Origin: an uncultured Planctomycetaceae bacterium
Lineage (GTDB): Bacteria > Planctomycetota > Planctomycetia > Planctomycetales > Planctomycetaceae
NCBI GenBank assembly: GCA_937975745.1
Contig: CALJUK010000821.1
Span: 1-7,585 of the forward strand
Length of the DNA: 7,585 nt
Direction of reading: 5' to 3'
Part shown: positions 1 through 5,408 of the stretch, one piece after another
Layout: each line of letters starts with the position of its first letter
Position numbering within the stretch: the first letter of the stretch is position 1
The notes under the pieces: model-generated
Told to the model about the DNA's origin: nothing
The model's database searches: none
Seen by the model: the letters and a program-made list of their open reading frames with translations, nothing else
Made by a program: the position numbers and the translations under genes

Positions 1-557
1 ATGCCAAAGTCCTGTACTTCAACCGGAGCGGAGCCGACAAGGTCCAGACTCAGATCCAGGTCGTGAATCATCAGGTCGTGCACGACGCCAATGTCAGTCG
101 ATCGAAACGAGTACGGGCTGACCCGTTCGGCCCGGATGTACTGCGGCCGGCCACACACGGCGGAGGCGGTGGCCGTCGCCGGGTTAAACCGTTCGATGTG
201 TCCGACCTGGAGCAGAATCCCGTTCCGTTGTGCTGTTGCGTGAATGCACTCGGCTTCGAGCAGCGAGGCTGCCAGCGGCTTTTCGACCAGGACAGGGATC
301 CGCTGATCGAGACAATCGCAGGCGATTTTCTGATGCCAGCGAGTGGGGGCGGCAATCGAGACGGCGTCGATTTCACCGAGCAGTTCGCGGTAGTCGGGAA
401 CCCAGCGGCAGCCGCAACTTTCGGCGACTGCCTGTCCCTGTGTTTGCGACGGGTCGGCCACGGCGACGAGTTCCGCCCGATCGAGTCCGGACAGAATTCG
501 GGCGTGATGGCGTCCCAGGGCACCGACACCGACAACCGCGATTCTTACCGGACTCAT
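1..557 (-). CDS. Gfo/Idh/MocA-family NAD(P)-dependent dehydrogenase, GnnA-like (3' end cut by window)
   Basis: The minus strand is open from an ATG at 557 to the window edge and gives 185 residues of an N-terminal Rossmann dehydrogenase. Visible motifs are the dinucleotide-binding GVGALG (residues 10-15), an acidic residue ending the second strand (D35), the EKP motif with its conserved Lys (92-94), GHIERFNP (119-126), and DLMIHD (161-166), whose His is the usual catalytic residue. The family normally runs to about 310-350 residues, so about half is missing. The start overlaps the lpxA stop in an ATGA arrangement and has a GGAGAG ribosome site inside the lpxA end, which indicates translational coupling. 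Dehydrogenases of this type next to lpxA include GnnA of Acidithiobacillus ferrooxidans, which oxidises the 3-hydroxyl of UDP-GlcNAc before transamination by GnnB. The family assignment is secure. The GnnA role is inferred from position and motifs, and another sugar-nucleotide substrate remains possible. Confidence 0.93.
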   Translation of the reverse strand, partial: MSPVRIAVVGVGALGRHHARILSGLDRAELVAVADPSQTQGQAVAESCGCRWVPDYRELLGEIDAVSIAAPTRWHQKIACDCLDQRIPVLVEKPLAASLLEAECIHATAQRNGILLQVGHIERFNPATATASAVCGRPQYIRAERVSPYSFRSTDIGVVHDLMIHDLDLSLDLVGSAPVEVQDFG

Positions 558-1423
558 GCTGCTCTCCGAATGTTCGCCGACTCTTGGGAGTTCATCTTGG
601 CCGGATCCTGGTTGCGGAATGCTTCCCGAGCCCGTCCCGACCGGCCTTCGCGTTGCTTCTCGAGAAAGTGAATCAGGTTGGAAACCTCAATGGGAATGAC
701 GCCTTCCAGCCGTTCGTGAAGCGTGTCGACCGCTTTGTCTAGCGACAGATGCTCGCGGTAGATCAGACGGTGCGCCTGCTTGAGTGCCCGGATCGTCGAC
801 TCCGAGAGGCCGCGCCGGCGCAATCCAATAATATTGATTGTGTGGACGGTTAGTTTCTCGTTGCCGGCAGACATCATGTAAGGCGGTGCGTCGACCGTCA
901 CTCGGCTTTGTCCACCGACAAAGGCCATCGTTCCGACGGTGGCAAAGTGATGGACGGCCGAGTTTCCCGAAACGATGGCCCAGTCCTGCACGTGAACGTG
1001 TCCCCCCAGCAGGACGCCGTTGACGAGGATGACGTTGTTGTACACTCGGCAGTTGTGGGCCACGTGGCTGTTGGACATCAGCATGTTGTGATTGCCGATG
1101 CGAGTGCAGTGATCTTCTTTTTCGGCACCACGATTGACCGTAACGCCTTCGCGGAAGATGTTGTGATCGCCGATCTCGACGCTGGTTGGCGCGTTAGAGC
1201 GGTAGCTGACGTCCTGCGGCTCAGCCCCGATGACTGATCCGGCGAAGAACCGGTTGCTGCATCCGATTGTGGTATGCCCGGCAATGCTCACGTGACTATC
1301 CAGCCGGGTATTGTCGCCGATGCGAACGTTCTTGCCGACGAAACAAAACGGGCCGATGAACACGTCTTCGCCGAGTTCTGCACCCGGTTCGACGTAGGCG
1401 AGATTTGAAACTGTGGTCCCCAT
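554..1423 (-). CDS. lpxA: Acyl-ACP--UDP-N-acetylglucosamine O-acyltransferase LpxA
   Basis: LpxA catalyses the first step of lipid A synthesis in the cytoplasm, moving a 3-hydroxyacyl chain from acyl carrier protein to the 3-position of UDP-GlcNAc or of its 3-amino analogue. The 289-residue product has the left-handed beta-helix hexapeptide pattern over roughly residues 5-185, then a helical C-terminal domain containing GLRRRG and LIYR. It aligns well with E. coli LpxA (262 residues). The catalytic His of NSHVAHNC is H123, with H120 beside it, and the equivalents of E. coli H144 and H160 are kept. E. coli H99 is Asn here (N97, in VNRG), a change I also recall from other LpxA proteins. The equivalent of the acyl-length residue G173 is Gly (171). 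The start was chosen because a near-perfect AAGGAGGT precedes it; an upstream in-frame start at 1477 would add 18 residues with no homology. The tail is about 25 residues longer than in E. coli and basic. It follows lpxC after a 145-base gap and overlaps the dehydrogenase. Confidence 0.97.
   Translation of the reverse strand: MGTTVSNLAYVEPGAELGEDVFIGPFCFVGKNVRIGDNTRLDSHVSIAGHTTIGCSNRFFAGSVIGAEPQDVSYRSNAPTSVEIGDHNIFREGVTVNRGAEKEDHCTRIGNHNMLMSNSHVAHNCRVYNNVILVNGVLLGGHVHVQDWAIVSGNSAVHHFATVGTMAFVGGQSRVTVDAPPYMMSAGNEKLTVHTINIIGLRRRGLSESTIRALKQAHRLIYREHLSLDKAVDTLHERLEGVIPIEVSNLIHFLEKQREGRSGRAREAFRNQDPAKMNSQESANIRRAA
562..567 (-). promoter_or_regulatory. Ribosome-binding site of the dehydrogenase, inside the lpxA 3' end
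   Basis: GGAGAG on the minus strand lies 4 bases before the ATG at 557 (GGAG core 6 bases before it). It sits within the last codons of lpxA. With the 4-base stop/start overlap it supports the chosen start and coupled translation. Confidence 0.6.
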
Positions 1424-1430
1424 TTGTACG

Positions 1431-1438
1431 ACCTCCTT
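1431..1438 (-). promoter_or_regulatory. Strong Shine-Dalgarno site of lpxA
   Basis: AAGGAGGT on the minus strand, 7 bases before the ATG at 1423. It is close to the ideal anti-16S complement and fixes the lpxA start, in preference to the in-frame start at 1477. Confidence 0.8.
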
Positions 1439-1568
1439 GTCGTGCGGGCTGGAATTGGCCCTGATCGCCGTCCGCATTGTGAATAGGTATTACAACTGCA
1501 TGCTGGCACGTTTGATTTTGGGCGATTTGTCCGGGAGTCGTCCTCTCCGTGTTGAATTGAAGCGAATT

Positions 1569-2504
1569 TCAGGCGGCCACGGGTGGTGCATCATCCGCCG
1601 CGCCGAGTTGCGCCCGGGCAATCTCGCGGACGACATCTTGATTGAGGACATGGCCGGAACGTTGCGCGCTGAAATGCCCGAACAGATCGCAGCCGATCAA
1701 AGCGAAATCTCCCAGGCAGTCCAGAATTTTGTGTCGGACACACTCATCCGCGACACGAAGCTCATTGTCGATGACGCCGTTGTCACCGAAGACAAGCAGG
1801 TCGCGGGCCGTTGTCCGAGTTCCATAGCCCGCCTTGCGAAGGGCTTCGGCTTCCTGTTCCAACACAAACGTCCGTGCGAATGACAACTCAAACAGGAAGC
1901 TCTTGGGGGTAATTTCGACAGTTAGGGTCTGCGGTACGATGGGAGACCGTGGACCGTAATCGAGTTGGTACGTGATGGCCAGTACCGGTTGTTTGACCGG
2001 CCGAGCCTGAATTTGGGCACCGCTACGTGGGTCGGTCACAGTCACAGGAGCTGCCAGCTGCAGAACGCGGCGGGGTTGGTCCTGCTCGACAACACCGGCA
2101 TCCAACAGTGTGTCGGCAAACAGCCGGCTCGAACCGTCACAGCCGGGGGGTTCGTATGCGTTGAGCTGCACCAGACAGTTGTCGATCCGCAATCCGGCCA
2201 ATGCCGCCATCACGTGTTCGATCAGTTCGACCCGGACGCCATCCTGCTCGATGATTGTCCGTCGTGACTGGGGGATGACGTTTTCGATGCGTGCCGGAAT
2301 GGGATTCGTGCCGGGAAGATCGATCCGCTGGAAGGCGATTCCATGATCGGGCGGCGCCGGGAGAAACCGCATCCGGATGTCGGCACCCGACAGAAAACCG
2401 ACCCCCGTGACATTCTTGCTGCGTTCGATGGTGCGCTGCGCTCGATTGTGGCTTATCACGCGATGGTCACTTTCAAAAGAGGCCTCGTCGGCCAATTTCG
2501 CCAC
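1569..2504 (-). CDS. lpxC: UDP-3-O-acyl-N-acetylglucosamine deacetylase LpxC
   Basis: LpxC is the zinc-dependent, committed step of lipid A synthesis: it removes the N-acetyl group from UDP-3-O-acyl-GlcNAc in the cytoplasm. The 311-residue product matches E. coli LpxC (305 residues) over its full length. The zinc ligands are H97 (in IEHVMAALAG), H258 and D262 (in VRHKILD). The general base is E96 and the catalytic His is H285 (in SGHVLN). The SFARTF segment (208-213) is also kept. There is no C-terminal FabZ fusion like that seen in Bacteroidetes. The start is uncertain. The GTG at 2504 is the furthest possible, since a TGA lies two codons before it, but no clear ribosome site precedes it. 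A GTG at 2459 would remove 15 poorly conserved residues and leave the conserved RAQRTI segment near the N-terminus. The gene stands upstream of lpxA in the same orientation, so co-transcription is likely. A terminator separates it from the OmpH-like gene. Confidence 0.96.
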   Translation of the reverse strand: MAKLADEASFESDHRVISHNRAQRTIERSKNVTGVGFLSGADIRMRFLPAPPDHGIAFQRIDLPGTNPIPARIENVIPQSRRTIIEQDGVRVELIEHVMAALAGLRIDNCLVQLNAYEPPGCDGSSRLFADTLLDAGVVEQDQPRRVLQLAAPVTVTDPRSGAQIQARPVKQPVLAITYQLDYGPRSPIVPQTLTVEITPKSFLFELSFARTFVLEQEAEALRKAGYGTRTTARDLLVFGDNGVIDNELRVADECVRHKILDCLGDFALIGCDLFGHFSAQRSGHVLNQDVVREIARAQLGAADDAPPVAA

Positions 2505-2578
2505 GTGTCAGAATGTCGCCAGGTCCGGTGTTCGTTGGATCGTCGAGAGGAACGCAGTTGCCTCGAAGTCGAATCGGT

Positions 2579-2606
2579 CTGCCGTTTGTCACCTGCTGTT
2601 TGTCAC
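2579..2606. repeat. Two tandem 14-base repeats upstream of lpxC
   Basis: Two directly adjacent 14-base units, CTGCCGTTTGTCAC and CTGCTGTTTGTCAC on the plus strand, differ at one base. They lie 75-102 bases upstream of the GTG assigned to lpxC and just downstream of the terminator that follows the OmpH-like gene, so they fall in the likely lpxC promoter region. They could be a regulator binding site or a chance duplication; no known operator is recognised. Confidence 0.5.
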
Positions 2607-2651
2607 AAGGGGGCTGATGGCTGCGACGCGACTGCCGACGACGAAGACCGG

Positions 2652-2691
2652 AAAAGGGTGCAGCGAGACACCTTGCGGTCTCGCTGCACCC
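2652..2691 (-). terminator. Intrinsic terminator after the OmpH-like gene
   Basis: A perfect 14-base-pair inverted repeat (2656-2669 pairs with 2678-2691) encloses an 8-base loop and is followed on the minus strand by TTTT (2655-2652). It starts about 72 bases after the OmpH-like stop codon. The U-run is short, but the stem is long and uninterrupted. It should end most transcripts of the OmpH-like gene before lpxC. Confidence 0.75.
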
Positions 2692-2763
2692 GAGTGTGAT
2701 TCGCCCCCCGGGGCGGCGATCAGTTCGTCCACTGGCGACCATGATTACGCCGCCAGCGCGAGA

Positions 2764-3399
2764 TCAGCGAGTAGGAGTCGCGGCTGGCCGACCGGCTGTC
2801 TTCTCGTAGTTGCGGTTCAGGTAGTCCAGAACGGAGAGGGTGATGTCATCGTCGGGACGATGCCAGACAACCTGCCGATTCATGCCCTGGATCAACTTCT
2901 GAGGGTCGCCACTTTCCAGCTCTTCACGATTGAAACGGATCACCAGGGTGTACTTGTAGTAGTCGGCGTACAAGGCGACCGCGTCGGTAACTTCCTGGTA
3001 AATCTCGTGGTACAGCTTGGCTTCCTTCCGCAGGAAATCGCGCTGGGCCACCTTGCGGAACGTCTCGAAATCGCTGGTCAGCTTGGCGAGTTGCTTTTCC
3101 CGACTCAGGAAATCGTCGCTGCCAGGCTTCAGCTGGGCCATTTCATTCTTCAGATTTTCGGCCTTCTGGGCAATCGCCTTGGCCTGATCATCGCTCTGCA
3201 TGATTTCGGTCTTCAGACCTTCGCGCAGATCGGCGAATTTCTTGTACTCTTTGAAGACATGGGCCATGTCAATCAGGCCGACTTTGTGGGCCTGATCGGA
3301 AGCTTGAGGCTTCCCGGGAGCCTGAGCCCATGCGTCCGGTGTGGAAAGAGAAATGGCGACAAGGCACGCGGCGGCGGCCGTTAACAGTGTTTGCTTCAT
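2764..3399 (-). CDS. OmpH/Skp-family periplasmic chaperone-like protein
   Basis: The 211-residue product starts with a clear Sec signal peptide: a Lys near the start, a hydrophobic stretch over residues 4-19, and AWA before a likely cleavage after A25. Mature Skp/OmpH proteins bind unfolded outer-membrane proteins in the periplasm and hand them to the BAM complex. The typical first strand and helix are visible as VGLIDMAHVFKEYKKF (40-55). Long charged coiled-coil-prone helices follow (about 55-140), then a returning segment around TLVIRFNREEL (151-161). A C-terminal block, NRQVVWHRPDDDIT (174-187), resembles planctomycete OmpH-like proteins. E. coli Skp is shorter (161 residues), so the C-terminal part is an addition. 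The ATG at 3399 was chosen; a GTG directly before it (3402) is equally in frame and fits the AAAGGAG site slightly better. The chaperone role is inferred from the family; sequence conservation in this group is low. Its position beside lpx genes matches OmpH placement in many Gram-negative genomes. Confidence 0.88.
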   Translation of the reverse strand: MKQTLLTAAAACLVAISLSTPDAWAQAPGKPQASDQAHKVGLIDMAHVFKEYKKFADLREGLKTEIMQSDDQAKAIAQKAENLKNEMAQLKPGSDDFLSREKQLAKLTSDFETFRKVAQRDFLRKEAKLYHEIYQEVTDAVALYADYYKYTLVIRFNREELESGDPQKLIQGMNRQVVWHRPDDDITLSVLDYLNRNYEKTAGRPAATPTR

Positions 3400-3411
3400 C
3401 ACGCCAATGCA

Positions 3412-3418
3412 CTCCTTT
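3412..3418 (-). promoter_or_regulatory. Ribosome-binding site of the OmpH-like gene
   Basis: AAAGGAG on the minus strand lies 9 bases before GTG (3402) and 12 before ATG (3399). It supports initiation here but does not separate the two adjacent start codons. Confidence 0.6.
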
Positions 3419-3698
3419 GCTTGCTGGCTGCGTTCGGGTTTCCGTCCTGGAACCGGTCAATTTGTTGTCGTTTGGCTTGCGGACAACGCGGCGGCAGAAG
3501 CCGAACCTTGTGAGAAAGGCCGACCGGAAGGATCATTCCTTCGCGACACGGGCGTTGACCGGGAGGAACGCGGCTTTCAACAGAAGCCGGTTTCGACAAT
3601 GCGGGGGTATTGTGCACACCGCGGAAATCTCGTCAATAGGAGTGTTTCGATTTCCAGGGGTGCATTCTCGGCGAATCCAAAATGAATTCGATCGGGGG

Positions 3699-3727
3699 TT
3701 GGAATCGGGTGCTAAACCAAGCAGAAT
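3699..3727 (+). promoter_or_regulatory. Weak sigma70-like promoter candidate for the ceramidase-like gene
   Basis: TTGGAA (3699-3704) and CAGAAT (3722-3727) each match the consensus at 4 of 6 bases, with a 17-base spacer, 60 bases before the ATG at 3788. Matches of this quality are frequent by chance. Confidence 0.25.
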
Positions 3728-3787
3728 GCGGGTGATAAGTGAGTCCCGCAGGGCCTCTACGCTCGGCCATCAACATGAGGTACCCCC

Positions 3788-5239
3788 ATGCGAATTTCCT
3801 GCATTTCAGGCGGCTTGTTTGTTCTGATCTGGCTTGTCGGAGTGTCTGTCGGACCGAACCCGGCTGTTGCGGACGAACTTCTCGCCGGTACCGGCGGCAT
3901 CACAATTACGCCGGATCAGCCCGTGGCCCTGGCGGGCCAACGTCGGGTGCGGATCTCGAAAGAAGTCGAAAGCCCTTGTATTGCGACGGCTTTGGCGATC
4001 GAAACACGCCGTGGCGACGAGCCGGTCGATCAGGCGATCCTGGTGGCCTGCGATCTGGTGGCGATTCGCGACGGAATTCTCGACGAAACGCGTGCAGCTC
4101 TGCAGGGACGGCTCGACGGGTTCAACCTCAAGAAACTGATCCTCAGCGCCACGCACACTCATACCGCCCCCGTGATGGTCGAAGGCACGTACGAACTTCC
4201 GACCGAGGGAATCATGCAACCGGCCGAGTACCGGAAGTTCCTGGTGGCACAGCTGGCCGACGTCGTCGAGAAGGCATGGAAGTCTCGTGCTCCCGCCCAG
4301 GTCGGATGGGGCCTGGGACATGCCGTCGTCGCCTACAACCGTCGCATCGTTTACCAGGATGGCACTGCGCAAATGTACGGAGGGACCAACCGCAGCGACT
4401 TCGCAAGCATCGAAGGGCACGAGGACCACGGTGTCGAGGTCCTGTTCTTCTGGAACATGCAGGGAGAACTCATCGCGACTGCCGTCAATGTGGCCTGCCC
4501 GGCACAGTCGGTTGAAGGACGTTCCAGCGTGAATGCGGATTTCTGGCACGAAGTTCGACAGAAGCTGCAGGCCGAATATGGACCGCAGTTGCACGTAGTC
4601 CCCTGGACCGGAGCTGCCGGCGATCAAGCTCCCCGCCCCATGTACCGGAAGGCAGCCGAATCGCGCATGCGGCGACTTCGGAATCTCGACGATCTGAATG
4701 AGCTGGCACGCCGGATCGTTGTGGCCTGGAAGGAGGCTTTCGAGGGAGCCCGACAGGAGATGCACTCCGACGTTCCACTGGTCCATCGAGTGGAGACGAT
4801 CAAACTTCCGGTGCGACTGGTCACGGACGAAGAATACGCCGAGGCTCGCGCACAGATGAGGCTCTTCGAAGGCAATCCAAGCGAATTGTGGAATTATAAC
4901 TGGCAGAAGAGGGTCGTCGACAGGTTCGAGAAGCAATCGCCCGAGGAGACCTATCAAATGGAACTCCACGTCCTGCGGTTGGGCGATGTGGCGATCGCGA
5001 CAAACGACTTCGAACTGTTTACCGAATTCGGAGTCCGCATCAAGTCCCGTAGTCCGGCCCTGCAGACATTTCTGATTCAACTGGCTGGTCCTGGCACGTA
5101 TGTGCCAACGCATCAGGCAAGCCGCGGAAAGGGATACAGCGCCATCCCACAAAGCAATGCCGTTGGTCCCGAAGGCGGAACTGTACTGGCGGATGAAACA
5201 GTGAAGGTCATCCGCGAACTCTGGCCATCGGAGAATTAG
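3788..5239 (+). CDS. Secreted neutral/alkaline ceramidase-family protein with altered active-site positions
   Basis: The 483-residue product has an N-terminal signal peptide (hydrophobic 9-22, AVA before a likely cut after A28), so it is exported. A GAGG site lies 7 bases before the ATG. The family signature ATHTHTAP (121-128) matches the ATHTHSGP motif of neutral ceramidases, which bind zinc there and hydrolyse the amide bond of ceramide. WTGAAGDQAP (273-282) sits where bacterial and animal enzymes have the nucleophile motif ending in SP; the Ser is Ala here (A281). NVACPAQ (234-240) aligns with the segment carrying the second zinc His and has Cys (C237). A C-terminal region with FTEFG (411-415) and GTYVPTH (436-442) resembles the last zinc-binding part. 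It lacks the extra C-terminal domain of the Pseudomonas enzyme (about 646 residues). Fold and export are well supported. Ceramide hydrolysis is doubtful; another amidase, esterase or non-catalytic role is possible. It stands alone, divergent from the OmpH-like gene. Confidence 0.85.
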   Translation: MRISCISGGLFVLIWLVGVSVGPNPAVADELLAGTGGITITPDQPVALAGQRRVRISKEVESPCIATALAIETRRGDEPVDQAILVACDLVAIRDGILDETRAALQGRLDGFNLKKLILSATHTHTAPVMVEGTYELPTEGIMQPAEYRKFLVAQLADVVEKAWKSRAPAQVGWGLGHAVVAYNRRIVYQDGTAQMYGGTNRSDFASIEGHEDHGVEVLFFWNMQGELIATAVNVACPAQSVEGRSSVNADFWHEVRQKLQAEYGPQLHVVPWTGAAGDQAPRPMYRKAAESRMRRLRNLDDLNELARRIVVAWKEAFEGARQEMHSDVPLVHRVETIKLPVRLVTDEEYAEARAQMRLFEGNPSELWNYNWQKRVVDRFEKQSPEETYQMELHVLRLGDVAIATNDFELFTEFGVRIKSRSPALQTFLIQLAGPGTYVPTHQASRGKGYSAIPQSNAVGPEGGTVLADETVKVIRELWPSEN

Positions 5240-5295
5240 AGCGCGCTGCGCCTAAAAATAGCGGCTTCTGGCGGCGTCATCTGCCTGATTCTGAG

Positions 5296-5316
5296 CGGCG
5301 GGGTTGATCCCCGCCG
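5296..5316. terminator. GC-rich hairpin between convergent genes, possible bidirectional terminator
   Basis: CGGCGGGG and CCCCGCCG form a perfect 8-base-pair stem around a 5-base loop, 57 bases after the ceramidase-like stop and about 90 bases after the stop of the convergent transporter gene. Neither side has a real U-run, so it may act as a weak or factor-assisted terminator, or only protect mRNA ends. No gene is visible in the surrounding 5240-5408. Confidence 0.4.
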
Positions 5317-5408
5317 TTCCCAACGCTCGCTTCCCCCGCAATGCGGACTAGGACGCATTGTGCGTTTTCTTGGCCGCAGAATCGTGGACGGGTTGCTCGT
5401 ACGGATTG

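Larger units (their letters stand above)
3400..3787. promoter_or_regulatory. Divergent intergenic region between the OmpH-like and ceramidase-like genes
   Basis: About 390 bases without a convincing gene lie between divergent starts, so promoters for both directions should be here. Visible items are the ribosome sites at both ends, a 16-base palindromic element with a TCAT centre (3527-3542), a small hairpin CGGCTT/AAGCCG (3571-3589), and one sigma70-like promoter candidate for the plus-strand gene (3699-3727). No clear promoter was found for the minus-strand gene. Open frames crossing this stretch have no ribosome site or recognisable protein. Confidence 0.5.

Noticed and set aside
63..742. 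Several overlapping open frames on both strands across the dehydrogenase and lpxA ends.
   Set aside because: The edge-truncated dehydrogenase frame on the minus strand carries all the expected motifs; the other frames are alternative readings of the same DNA.
1477..1477. Upstream in-frame start for lpxA, adding 18 residues.
   Set aside because: The added residues have no counterpart in LpxA proteins, and the near-perfect ribosome site lies inside them, directly before the chosen ATG.
1424..1568. Possible promoter or terminator between lpxC and lpxA.
   Set aside because: A TGTAAT resembling a -10 box is present, but no acceptable -35 box lies at the right distance, and only very short inverted repeats are seen. 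Nothing is firm enough to annotate beyond the lpxA ribosome site.
2377..3384. Plus-strand open frame of 335 codons covering the OmpH-like gene, the terminator and the start of lpxC.
   Set aside because: It runs antisense to two supported genes and crosses a perfect terminator hairpin. Its hydrophobic-looking part is the reverse reading of the coiled-coil region.
3571..3589. Small hairpin CGGCTT/AAGCCG as a terminator.
   Set aside because: The stem is only 6 base pairs, there is no U-run, and no gene ends nearby.
3806..5152. Minus-strand open frame of 448 codons opposite the ceramidase-like gene.
   Set aside because: It lies entirely within the opposite gene, which has a signal peptide, family motifs and a ribosome site. 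The antisense translation shows no recognisable fold.
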